From: Pseudeuparius sepicola
Taxonomy: Eukaryota > Arthropoda > Insecta > Coleoptera > Anthribidae
Assembly: GCA_963920635.1 (NCBI GenBank)
Contig: OY987301.1
Coordinates: forward strand, 24,098,501-24,162,500
Direction: 5' to 3'
Length of the DNA stretch: 64,000 nt
Position 1 is the first letter of the stretch. Every line of letters starts with the position of its first letter. Below are positions 1 through 10,590 of the stretch, in pieces. The position numbers were made by a program, and so were the translations under genes. Below the pieces are notes generated by a model. It was not told the origin of the DNA. It ran no database searches and worked only from the letters and a program-made list of their open reading frames with translations.

Positions 1-45
1 GCGTTTGAGCTCGTTCTATCATCCAAGGTTCAGAAACGTTGTTTC

Positions 46-2583
46 CAGGAAAAGAATGTAGAAGTTTTTTCTTAACGGTTCTATATGCTCTTGAGGACGC
101 TGAATTCAAATCTGAGGTTTTCCACCTCGCCAGGCGTCGGCTTCACAACGAAAATTGCACATAACCTCAATTTTTCGGCACTATTTTGAGTTTTTTTACT
201 ATAACTCGAAAAGTAAGCATCCATCGATGGTACAAATCATATAGCAAATTAAAGTAGACTATTTTTTTTAAATGCATATAACAACTCTGAAGTTTGGACA
301 ATCCATAACGCCACTAGCGCTTGTTAAAAAGAAGCCATTTCTTAACTCTTCGCTAAGAAAGCCGAAAACGCTATTTTAACTTTGCTCTTTTACCCCAGGA
401 TCAACCGTATACACCTAAAACCAATTATTTTATGACTTTAAGGAAGTTCAGTTGGGTCCATGGTCGACGGGTCCCCTAATTCAAACGAAGTTGTGCTACT
501 CTTAATTTACAGGGAAGTAGGTCTTTATGAAGGAAAACAAAGTTCAAACGAAATTGTATTAACACGAGAAAAAGGATAAAAGCACATCGTTATTTAACGG
601 TTGCAATGTTCATTTGTCGTCCTCATCATGGCCTTCCTTTTCTTCATAAATATCACCTGGAACTGAGAATCGATGTTTTAGATTACTATAATAATCGAAT
701 CCGTCTGGTTCATGTGTGTATGTTTTTGGACAAAAGTTATTATATCTTTGCACAATATAGTATATTATTATTAAAAAAGGGAGAAAACACTCAGTTTGAG
801 CAGTGTTATTGTTTGATAGTATAAGATGTATGTAGAAGAAGTCAATACCTGCATAAGGCTCGATATTGCGTTCGCAGATGTTCGATCCTGATCGACCAGG
901 CTGTATATCGAGAGTGTCGTCAACTTTTCTTTTTAGTCCTCTCCAGGCAGTGGATTGTTGAATCCCTTGGTTGGTGGGCGGCGGTCTTTCCACTGGGGAA
1001 AAATATTACAATGACAATTTGATATGTGAAGGTTCAGTAAAAAAATACCAGATTAGAATTACTGTAATAGTCTCAATTACCATCTATTTTCTCAGGTGAA
1101 ACGTCTTGATCATCATCACTCAGCAGTATTTGAACATTAGAGCTCCTCCCTTCGCATTCTAAACAAAGCCTTGAACAGAATAACCCAACCCTTCGGCACC
1201 CGCAATTGCCCTTGCAGCCCTTCTGTCATTTGCAGGCATTTCGTTTCAAAAGCTTCTCTGGGGCTGGGGGCTCAAGGGTCGTGATGGGGACCAAGTTTCC
1301 TTTGATAACTCCAACCCCATTGCTCCGGTGGTTGAACATTCCCCAACCACTGCTGTACTTGGTGAAACACCCTGTAACTGTGTGGCTGAGTTGCAGCTTT
1401 AGTGGGTGGGGTGGATGCTATATTTCCGCTAACTTTGAATGCTGACGACACATACTGTTTGTACCGCAGTTTGTTCATGGAAGTACTGGGATAATCCCCA
1501 GCATATAGAATAGAGCTACCACAAATTTTTCCCCTGCCTCCGAAGTTTCCTCTGATGTGGCAAGAGGGTTTATGAAACGTCGGATGTAACCAGCGAGGTC
1601 AGGATGCCTTGTAAGGGTCTTCATGAACTTTCCCTTGTTTGAAAATCGAAAAGGTGGAGTCACAACTACTGACGGCATGTATAAATAGTATATGTTCTGC
1701 CAGGCTTTTCTCGATGGCGCTTGGAGAATGGTAAACAGATGGAAGAGTTTTACCAGTTCCTGGCTTAGGAGACGTCAGCGTTCCAATCCTAATAACCAGG
1801 TCTATATACTCACTGACCACTACAACAATTTCGTGCTCTACAGCAAGCTATTGGGCTGTCTGGATAGCCAGGCTTTCAGGTCTCCGTTTAACATAAAATT
1901 AATTATTATTATTAAATATATAACTAAAACAATGGATTAAAAGTATAAAATAATTTCTCCTGGCCCCATACAGATTCCTAACCCAATAAAGAGTTCAATA
2001 AAGTTCTGAGAATTTGTGATTGTGAATTTTCAATAGCTATGAAAATATTTGTGAGATTTAAAATGAAAAACGTGGGGCGCATGCAAGAGACAATTGATGC
2101 GTGAATAGTTTCCTTCATAAAGACCTACTTCCCTGTAAATTAAGAGTAGCACAATTTCGTTTGAATTAGGGGACCCGTCGACCATGGACCCCACTGAAGT
2201 TCCTTAAAGCCATAAAATAATTGGTTTTAGGTGTATAAGGTTGATAGTAGGGTACAAGTGCAAAGTTTCGGCTTTCTTAGCGAAGAGTTAAGAAATGGCT
2301 TCTTTTTAACAAGCGCTAGTGGCGTTACAGATTGTCCAAACTTCAGAGTTGTTATATGCATTTTAAAGGAAATTTAGTCTATTTTAATTTGCTATATGAG
2401 TTGTACCATCGATGGACGCTTACTTTTCGAGTTATAGTAAAAATAACTCAAAATAATGCAGGAAAAATTGAGGTTATGTGCGATTTTCGTTGTGAAGCCG
2501 ACGCCTGGCGAGGTGGCAAACCTCGCGCCCCCAGGACCATATAGAACCGTTGAGAAAAAACTTCTGCATTTTTTCCAGGAAAA
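46..2583. mobile_element. Large DNA transposon with ~490-bp terminal inverted repeats
   Basis: The stretch 46-538 is repeated in inverted orientation at about 2109-2577, with few mismatches and a few small gaps. Both arms contain the phrases 'ccacctcgccaggcgtcgg' (left arm sense) and 'gacccgtcgaccatggacc' (right arm sense). Between the arms lies about 1.57 kb with a decayed minus-strand gene. The outer limit is set where similarity fades at 'ttccaggaaaa'. I could not identify a target-site duplication, so the true ends may lie a few bases away. Long arms around one multi-exon gene fit a cut-and-paste DNA transposon. The gene content suggests an Academ-like element, but that is inference. Confidence 0.75.
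610..1900 (-). pseudogene. Decayed TE protein with XPG-like block and Cys-rich C-terminus
   Basis: Read right to left. The segment 1890-1680 encodes a block ending HILFIHAVSSCDST, resembling the 'FLHAxxGCDTT' signature of an XPG/FEN-like block in a widespread arthropod TE protein. A 1678-1475 frame continues with RHPDLAGYI and AGEKFVVALF. The 1478-1272 frame has PPTKAA, HQVQQWLGN and PEQWGW. Then PPAPEKLLK leads into a Cys-rich tail (GCKGNCGCRRVGLFCSRLC) near 1240-1140. Two introns can be read: 1080-993 and 848-705, both GT..AG and both joining exons in frame (exons ending 1081, 992-849, 704-610), with an acidic tail and stop TGA at 612-610. Lesions are a TAG near 1850-1848, a frameshift near 1650 and a TGA at 1228-1226, so it is a pseudogene. 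XPG nuclease plus Cys-rich modules recall Academ transposases (family knowledge); the superfamily call is tentative. Confidence 0.6.
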
Positions 2584-3501
2584 AAACTCTTGCTTATTGT
2601 AATGTCTCAGAAAAAAGACTAATCAGAATATGCACTAGGCTAATCATCGAGGACAGAGGGGTATTTTTTATGTGGTGGTGGGGACGGAAAATATTGCTAG
2701 GCTGCCAGATTGTAGGAAAGGTTAAAATATATCAACATATTTTTCACTATTATTATACATTTTGGGTAGGTATACCAATAAAGTAAATATAAATAAATAT
2801 TCATATTATCTAATGTATGCCAAGTAGTAAAATTATAATGTTTCAAGTACCGTTTATTATATTCACCTGACCCCAGAAAACCCACAACCTGACTATGAAA
2901 ACAGAATGCTTGACAACGGTGCCACTGATTCTGTTCTTGCGGTACTGACATTTTTTAGGCATTTTCTCTTAGTAGAGCCACCGATCTATCGTTGTGAGTA
3001 TAATATAAAGAACTCTCCAGTTACATAGAGAGAAATCTCGGCAAAAAGAGACCAACAACACGAAAATGCAATTTCATTAGAAGGGTGAAATAAATCAAGG
3101 ATTTTGTTTCAAAGCCCGGTCCGATATCGAGCTCCCGTGTTGGTAAAAGGTATTTATTTTTGCCCGAAACTTCGCACAAAAACTCTAATCGATTTAGTTT
3201 GATGCTTAGGTATCCGGGTAGTTCTCAGATGCATTTTTCCATGGAAGGTTATACGGCAATCAGGTAAACGAACTGAAATAATTAATTCTATTGACCTTGA
3301 GTTTATGTAAATATAGTAAATTAGAATTCCCAATTTCATTATGAACGATAAAGTTCCCCATTTACGGAAGTCTACCAGTTTTTACAACCCGAATTATAGG
3401 ACTGTCCTTCCTTAGACACTAGAAGTTACAACCAATTATTATGTCCAATAAAAATATATATGTGGCAAATTTATATTGTAAGTGATTACAAAAGTACCAA
3501 G
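2584..3501. other. No gene recognised
   Basis: AT-rich sequence with no supported coding region. A short minus-strand frame (2951-2866) ends at a possible splice donor, but nothing in it is recognisable. Confidence 0.5.
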
Positions 3502-3503
3502 TA

Positions 3504-3814
3504 CAGGGTATTAACGTGACAAACTCGGTTTTCAAGATTAATCCATGGCCCAAAACCTATTCTGATGAAGTTTCTTCTAAGGAACCCAATGCGGTTGAGA
3601 AAAAACAGATATTTATGTTTGTTCCTTACTATAAATAAATAATAGTCTGCCATTTTGTTTACTTTTTTTTTGGCAATAACTTTTTTGTTTGTCGTCCGAT
3701 TATCTTTCTTTTAACGACATTGGATTTCTTGCAAGAACTTCATCTCTTTTGGATCACGGAAATTCACGAAAATTAACGGAAAATCAAATTTACCACGTTA
3801 ACTGGGTCACCCTG
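3504..3814. mobile_element. Small TA-flanked mariner-type MITE
   Basis: Starts CAGGGTATTAACGTGAC after TA at 3502-3503 and ends with GTTAACTGGGTCACCCTG before TA at 3815-3816. The reversed right end gives CAGGGTGACCCAGTTAACG, a gapped match to the left end. It has no coding capacity. The TA duplication and CAGGGT ends are typical of Tc1/mariner-derived MITEs. Confidence 0.55.
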
Positions 3815-3965
3815 TACATACCTATAATCGAGAAAGAGCATTCTTAATTAGAAATGACCTTCAAAGAACCAAGCTTAACACCAAGAGTCCAAGTTAACGA
3901 CCCAACCAGTGAAAAGATAGGTATAGGTACCTTAACATGGGTAGGTACAAAATATTTTTTTTACT

Positions 3966-4393
3966 ACTAACCTGAGAAATCACCATTATTTACCTTATTC
4001 CTCTAATGAGAAATAATATTTCTCAGCCTAGGTAAATAATGAAAAATTTTCTCTATGACATTTAAAGATTAGTGTCATTTTATCAGCTTGACAACTGAAC
4101 TCCCAGGCTAAATCTAATCAAATATGTAAAATATGGCAATATTTCAATGTTAGTAGTAAAAAAAATTCTATATACACTTCGGTTGAGAAGGCCATTTTTT
4201 ACCTCGCTACGCCATTATTTACCTCGCTACGCTACGCGCCTCAGGATATAAAAATGCTCGGTAAATAATGGCTCACTTCTCAACCTAAGTGTATAATATA
4301 CTATTTTTTACTTCTAACCTGAGAAATCACCATTATTTACCTCATTCCTCTAATGAGAAGTAATATTTCTCTACCTAGGTAAATAATGATAAT
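3966..4393. repeat. Array of palindromic GTAAATAAT repeats
   Basis: The motif cattatttac or its complement gtaaataatg occurs near 3983, 4031, 4213, 4260, 4331, 4378 and 4408, and again at 4693 and 4740. One block (3969-4041) recurs at 4314-4388 in the same orientation with few changes. In each block an inward-facing cattatttac and gtaaataatg bracket ~40 bases, so each block can fold on itself. There is no coding capacity. Confidence 0.7.
4167..4304. mobile_element. Short palindromic MITE with GTAAATAAT motifs
   Basis: The left end 'tatacacttcggttgagaag' pairs with the right end 'cttctcaacctaagtgtata'. The interior carries 'acctcgctacgctacgcgcc' and the gtaaataatg motif. A second copy at 4690-4785 shares the interior and the right end but lacks the left arm, so it is a truncated or rearranged copy. 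I could not fix a target-site duplication. Confidence 0.55.
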
Positions 4394-4689
4394 AAAAAAA
4401 TACCTAAGTAAATAATGAGTCATCCTGGGTTCTTCATGTGAAAAACTGAGTTTTCAATTATTCGAAAAATATGCGTTTTGATATGATTTTATACAGGCTG
4501 CCATGTTCTTTATAATGAAGTTCAAATAGAAAATTCCTCGGAAAACCATAGGCATACCGTTAGGGTGGGTCCAAAGGGCTATTATTGCCACGTGATCTTG
4601 TATTTTAATAATTAATTTTTCCACGTTTCTGAACAGGCTGCCAATGAGAAGTATGCAAGTTCTTATTATGAAAATGCTGAAAAAAGGAT

Positions 4690-4785
4690 GGCCATTATTT
4701 ACCTCGCTACGCTACGCGCCTCAGGATATAAAAATGCTCGGTAAATAATGGCTCACTTCTCAACCTAGGTGTATAATATACTATT
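4690..4785. repeat. Partial second copy of the 4167-4304 MITE
   Basis: It matches 4212-4304 almost base for base, from 'gccattatttacctcgctac' through 'ctcaacctaggtgtataata'. The left arm is absent, and the flanking sequence to the left ('gaaaatgctgaaaaaaggat') is unrelated. Confidence 0.65.
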
Positions 4786-5144
4786 ATCTCGCCGCGCCGT
4801 TTAAATAATTTATTCTACCAGGTTCGATGTTTGTTTAACAGCAAATAAAAGTTTGGAATTCTAATGATTCGTTTTATTTACAACAGTTTCAATGCTACGT
4901 TACTCATAATATGTTTAATCCTCTATTACAAAGAATTATGATATATTTTCACAATAATTTCAACATTTAAAACACAGGCTACCATGACGTTAGTTTTTCT
5001 ATTCCTTTATTAAGACAGTACGTTTTATGACAAAAACATTCAGATACTAATTTTCTATTCCCCCATGGGAACATGCCAATTTTCCACTATTTCAAACTGA
5101 TTGGCCTTGTGGTTTTCCCCATATCCACCTTTGTCAACCAGCGA

Positions 5145-5350
5145 GTATTTTTAACTGGAAAAATGTTCGAGGCACGGTTTGAACACCTCCGTCACTCTGT
5201 TCTGCAGGATAACGACACTAACGTCCAACTCCAGCAAAGTGGTCTCCCCGAACGTCGTTTTCACTATCTTCCCCGAGAAAATTTTCATCGGCACGCCTTC
5301 ACCCAATTCAACCATTTCATGGTTTTCAAATCCATTTCTTTCCTGCAAGC
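5145..5350 (-). pseudogene. Fragment of an unnamed insect TE-associated protein
   Basis: The minus frame reads MVELGEGVPMKIFSGKI, then KTTFGETTLLEL, then NRVTEVFKPCLEHFSS before a stop. From memory this resembles a small repetitive protein family of insect genomes with the pattern 'xGKIVTTKFGxxVLLxL...FLPxRVTxVxKPxL', which has no assigned function. Upstream (5350-5530) is in other frames and contains a diverged duplication of 'tttctgggaa...cattc'. After the stop, an alternative frame stays open for about 25 codons, so a frameshift is likely. The call rests on pattern memory, and the function is unknown. Confidence 0.35.
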
Positions 5351-6119
5351 CATCTCAGCTCAACTCGGCTACTGAACTCCCCACAACAGCAAACTAAGTC
5401 TTTTATCAAAGCTAGAGGGGTGGGAATGTCAATTCCCAGAAACGCTTGGAAACCCCGCCCTTTGACCTTGAATGCCATTTCCCAGAAACCTTGAAAGCGA
5501 TAACCCCCCACCGCGACTTCGCAACCTTCAACCGTCGACCTTGGAAACGGCGGCCATTTTGTCCTCGTACCCGCTTTGTATCACCACTTACGTTCGTACA
5601 CCAAGCAGAATCAGCACCTTAGTCAGTATCCAACTAGAATGTTCAGAGCCATCTCAAACGCACTCATCAGCACCTTCAAAATTATAAATACAAATTGTTC
5701 TTTGTTTTGTGGGGGTTTTTATTTTGTAGGTATATTGCAAAATAAAGTCGCCGGTACAATTTTTTAAAAATTTATTACATCGCTCCCGCATCTTAATTAA
5801 CTTAATTAAATGGAATTATAACCCCGGTTTTCTTTGTGTAAAACGTCGGCATAGAGCTTAAAAAAGAAGAAGAAGATAAAATCTAATTAACATCGTTACA
5901 GTAAGAAATCAATCGATCTCAGCCATTACGTATTGACATGTTTGCAAAGTCAATCCTTGAATTTATTGTACTTATTCCAAAACGTCAGTGTGCTCTGCCA
6001 AATTATTTTCACCGTGTATCCAAACATCCGCTTAGCAGATATTCTCGAGTTGAATGTCCATATCGCCCTCGATTGACTATCGTTCTCGTGCGATATAGAC
6101 ATCATATTCACCTTCGTTG
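5351..6119. other. No gene recognised
   Basis: Contains a GC-richer stretch (about 5410-5570) with short plus-strand open frames that look accidental, then AT-rich sequence up to the rosa-type insertion. Nothing is supportable. Confidence 0.45.
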
Positions 6120-6121
6120 TA

Positions 6122-8214
6122 CAGGGTGGTCCAAATTGGTCGGTTTTAGGGGGTTTCTCCTATTACCAGACGAGGTAGACAAAAAGTAGCTTACATCCCT
6201 AGGGCTCGATTTTTGAGGTTGGTTGAATGCCGTAAGCTGCATCCGGATATCTCGATTACTTTAAGAGATATAAGGTGTTTCTCCAAATTTTGCAATATCT
6301 TCAAAGTCCCGTAACTTTTTTATTTGTGAGAATTTCTTGTTCGTGTACAGGCCTTTTCTATAGGGTTTTTTACGTGTTATCCATCGACGTAATCAGATTT
6401 TTTCTAATTTTTACCTTTTTTGAGTTACCATGCAAACTTATGTTTTTTAAATGGAACACCCTGTATAATTTTAGTTTTTTGAAATCTACACATTTTTCTG
6501 ATGCCAACGAAATATATATGTTGTATGTTTGCTTGAGCCGTTTGGAAGATATTATGAAGTGTAAAAGACTTAACTTAAAAAATCAGGTGTGTCATGGAAA
6601 CATAAAACAATTATTGCAGCGAAAACGGGCTGTCAAACTTAAATAACCTTAAATACTTTGCTGTTTCCCGTGAAAATTACGGTTATTTCCCGAAAATGTA
6701 CGAAAATTTTGAAAAATACGACATGGTCAAGTTTAGTGTTTTATCGAATCCGGAGAAAATGCAGATGAAGCAAGTAATTTGTATTTACGAAGGTACCCTG
6801 AAAGACGACAACCATCTTGCAGAATGTTTATGAAATTAGAAAATAATTTAATAACACATGGTGCGTTTACAAAACCAAGAGTAAAACATTATAGGCAACG
6901 TGAAAACAGAGAATTGGAAGAGATAGTTGTTTTGGGTGAAATACAAAATAATTCTAGTTTGTCGACTAGGCAATTAGAACAGGTTACATTGATACGTAGA
7001 ACTTCAGCTATGAGAGTTTTAAAGAAAAACAAATTTAAGCCATATAGAGTACGGAAAATTCATCAATTGCGTCCCGCCGATTTCAATCAGAGAAGACTAT
7101 TTTGTGAATGGTTTCTACAAAATTGTAGAGAAAATGAATATTTTCCAAGGAGCTTTATCTGGACCGACGAAGCTTGTGTTAGCAGTTCAGGAATATTTAA
7201 TAGATATAATGCGTATAACTGGGCCTCCCAAAATCCACATATTACAATAGAGCAAGCCTCACAGGGGCGTTTTAGTTTTAATGTGTGGGTAGGGATTATA
7301 GGCGGGAGATTTGGACCACACATATTTGACGGTTCTTTGACATCAATTAAATATTTAGAAATACTTCAGCAACATATTGACAATTTTATCGATGAATTGC
7401 CTCTGGTACAACGAGACAGTATTATATTCCAACAAGATGGAGCGCCACCCCGTAGTGCTGCTAGAGTAAGCAATTTTTTAGGAGACCTATTTGGTGACAG
7501 CTGGATGGGAAACAGAGGACCAATTCATTGGCCCGCGAGATCTCCAGATTTGAGCCCTCTAGATTTTTTCCTTTGGGGGAGAATCAAAGACTTAACATAC
7601 AAGAGGCGGTCTAATTCCCGTCAAGAACTTGAATTGGCAGTTCGGGAAGCATTTAATTTAGTATCCCCCGTGGAATTATTAAATAGTATAAATAGTGTAA
7701 CACGAAAATGTAATTTATGTTTACAGCAAAACGGAGCGCAGTTTGAGCATTTAACGTAAAATGTGTTTTTTTGTTGCAAGTATCATTTTTTCTCTTAACT
7801 TGGCATCGATACGAGAATTAGGGGGAGTCTGGCGTGTGAAGTTAGTTAGGTACCTACTTGTTAAAATTGTTAATGTAATGTTATTATAATTAGAACTTCA
7901 AACTTGTTTTTTTTACTTAAATGATTTTTTTATTTCTCCATGGCACACCTGATTTTTTGAGTTAAAATTCTCGATAGAAAAGGCCTTTTACACGAACAAG
8001 AAATTCTCAGAAATAAAAAAGTTACGGGACTTTGAAGAAATTGCAAAATTTTGAGAAACACCTTATATCTCTTAAAGTAATCGAGATATCGGGATGCAGC
8101 TTACGCCATTCAACCAACCTCAAAAATCGAACCCTAGGGATGTAAGCTACTTTTTGTCTAGCTCGCCTGGTAATAGGAGAAACCCCCTAAAACCGACCAA
8201 TTTGGACCACCCTG
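6122..8214 (+). mobile_element. rosa-type (DD41D) Tc1/mariner element with ~240-bp inverted ends
   Basis: It begins CAGGGTGGTCCAAATTGG after TA (6120-6121) and ends with the reverse complement before TA (8215-8216), giving the TA duplication expected of this superfamily. The inverted arms run about 6122-6366 and 7970-8214, with scattered mismatches and one small gap. A single transposase frame lies between. The element is about 2.1 kb. The arms also contain the phrase 'gttacgggactttgaag' and the tract gagatataaggtgttt. Ends and gene agree in orientation, so the element is structurally complete. Confidence 0.9.
6696..7759 (+). pseudogene. DD41D mariner-type transposase, one N-terminal frameshift
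   Basis: The long frame is open from 6737 to the stop after 7759. The first ATG in that frame is not the real start, because homologous-looking sequence begins further upstream. An ATG at 6696 opens a different frame (MYENFEKYDMVK), and after about 6733 the reading continues in the main frame as GENADEASNLYLRRYPERR. One short indel therefore separates start and body. The N-terminus has the helix-turn-helix region (RYPERRQPS...ENNLITHGAF). Numbering from 6779, the catalytic triad is D130 (IWTDEA), D220 (FQQDGAP) and D262 (SPDLSPLDFFLWG). I count 41 residues between the second and third, the spacing of the rosa group. The C-terminus ends NGAQFEHLT. Apart from the frameshift it looks intact, so it is a recently dead copy. 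Whether the indel is real or an assembly error cannot be told here. Confidence 0.85.
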
Positions 8215-8216
8215 TA

Positions 8217-9298
8217 CAACGTATTATTTTCGTAGAGACTGAAATAGGGATATCTATATATCCCAATATATTAAATTAAACATAGATTATAATGAAACAA
8301 GTTTTTCATTATCTAAAACAACTGTATATTTATGGATTCTATAAGTAAGGTATTTTCTTTCCAGTTTTCGAGTAATAATAGCGGGAGTAATCAGCCGTAG
8401 ACTAACGTCTGAAGTCTGAACTGAATAGATAAAGCCGGATAAAAAGTAAGTATAGAAGCGGACCAGTATCTAATGCCCCTTTTACGCGTTTTTCCCCTTA
8501 TTTCAGTCTTTATAGAGAAGTTTCCTGCAGGCGCAGCCATAGTTTCATTTATCCCACCGGGCAACGTCAGATTCTAGATATTTTTGCTTATTTCAATTAC
8601 ATTTTCGTTCTGTACACATCCTGTTATTTAAATAACGGCGCTAGATGTAGCTAGATCGTGGGCTAAGGTTCATTTCAATCTTCTTTTAATAACTTTTTTT
8701 AATTCGCAATAAGTTTGAGTCGAGGAAAGGTTATAAAAGGTAGTTTTAAAGCTGGCAAAGTTTGCAGACAATTCGCAAAACTTCGCATATTAAATTGCTT
8801 TGGACATAACTTATTCGAAAAATACGAACAAGTACAGCGAAAACAATATACATACAGCGTATAAATTCGTGTTCTTTAAAATACCAAAACTCTCCATTTT
8901 TTTTATTTTATTAAGAAACTATTCACGTTCCTTGGATATAAAAGCAAGTAGACAATTCCAGGTAACTGAACGAATGTAGGTACCTAATTTCATACCCGCC
9001 CTTGGTAGGGTATGAAATCTCCATTAAGCTTTCTCTTTGCAAATGAAGCAAACCTTGAATTGATTTCATTACAAAAATTATTGTGATCTTAACAGCCATT
9101 TATTACGCACGTTTGTACAAGGTATCCTCGTTAAATTTCCCACAAACCCTATATTTTTTAAATTTTTTGTGAAAAAAATTTTAGATAAAACTTGTAAGGA
9201 ATTTTATGCAGTTTTCTGGAATAGTAAGTAATTTTATACAGGTTGTTTCGCAAATGCGTGGTAAATCAAATGTATGTTTCTTAAAATGGAACACCCTA
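8217..9298. other. No gene recognised
   Basis: AT-rich, no convincing coding frame. Just before 9299, 'ttcttaaaatggaacaccct' resembles 'ttttttaaatggaacaccct' within the 5' part of the rosa element (about 6445), so the foldback at 9301 probably landed in an older repeat. Confidence 0.45.
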
Positions 9299-9300
9299 TA

Positions 9301-10038
9301 CAGTGTGTCCCAGGATAAGTGAAACGAGAGGTATAATAGACCAAAAATTTTCGAGTTCGAATTTGGCCATTTGGGGTCCAGGCCTGCTTGCCTAGAAAAT
9401 AATTTTCACCATATTTTTAATTTTGAAAAATAAAGTAGGCCCTGACAGGAACGATTTATTTATTTTCTGTGTAGGTTAAGTGCCCTTTCTGGACAAGATA
9501 TCGAAAAATTTCATTAGAAAAAGTGGCTGATAATTGAAAATTATGTCTCCATGCCAATTTTCAAAATAATTGGCCTACTTTGATTTTCGTCCATTTTATT
9601 TCCTGTAACAATAACAAATCATAGTAGGCAGATTGAGTCCAAATTTCGCAGTCTTGCATACTTTTTTATTCTCAATAACTTTTTCTAATGAAATTTTCGA
9701 TATTTTAAACGACAAGGAGAGTTCACCTACTTATAGGAAATAAAATGGACAAAAATCAAAGTAGGCCAATTATTTTGAAAATTGACACAGAGTCATAGTT
9801 GTCAATTCTTAGCAACTTTTTCTAATGAAATTTTTCGATATCTTGTCGAGAAAGGGCACTTAACCTACATAGAAAATAAATAAATCGTTCCTGTCAGGGC
9901 CTACTTTATTTTTCAAAATTAAAAATATGGTGAAAATTATTTTCTAGGCAAGCAGGCCTGGACCCCAAATGGCCAAATTCGAACTCGAAAATTTTTGGTC
10001 TTTTACACCTCTCGTTTCACTTATCCTGGGAAACACTG
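9301..10038. mobile_element. Foldback MITE, ~300-bp arms, TA-flanked
   Basis: Starts CAGTGTGTCCCAGGATAAGT after TA (9299-9300) and ends ACTTATCCTGGGAAACACTG before TA (10039-10040). The arms, about 9301-9607 and 9735-10038, are nearly identical inverted copies with a short spacer, so almost the whole element is one hairpin. No transposase. The same family, diverged, flanks the nested insertion at 17441-19851. Confidence 0.85.
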
Positions 10039-10222
10039 TATATTTTTGTTTTTGAAATATTTCGTTTCCAAATTTTATACTAAATTTATTTAACTTTAAT
10101 TTGTGGTTCTCGTCATAAAGACAGACGATCGATTCAATAACAATAAAAATATTTCAAAAAAGTTGTTGCTTCTGATGAGTTAGATATATGGTTAAAATTG
10201 TGTCACTTATTTCTGGTGTATA

Positions 10223-10590
10223 CTATACTAAAATCTAGCAACTCTTACGCCTGGCGTAAACAAGAGCACGTGCGTTGAAATATCTGCCATAGCCGCAAGG
10301 AGGTACGACCTTTATTTAATTTTAGTTTTACAATTGTGTACATCAAAATATTTCAGACAAGAATTATTGGCTTAATTAAAATGGTTCAAAACATCGATAA
10401 AATTATTTGTGGCAGTGTCTAAATAGCTGAAAACTACGAGATAAAACCGAATATCTACATGTTTGCGATCGAGCACGTCCCTGTTGCCGAGTCGGGTGAA
10501 ATTTTATAGCCTACCGACCAATCGCGGATCGTCATCGAACACGTGGTTTTATTTACGCCAGGCGTACGGATTGCTCGATTTTAGTATAGG
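10223..10590. mobile_element. MITE with ~50-bp inverted ends carrying ACGCCTGGCGTAA
   Basis: The left end 'ctatactaaaatctagcaac' then 'acgcctggcgtaaa' pairs with the right end 'tttacgccaggcgtacgga' then 'gctcgattttagtatagg'. Each end contains the near-palindrome ACGCCTGGCGT. No coding region. I cannot fix the duplication; flanking TA bases are present on both sides. Confidence 0.7.
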
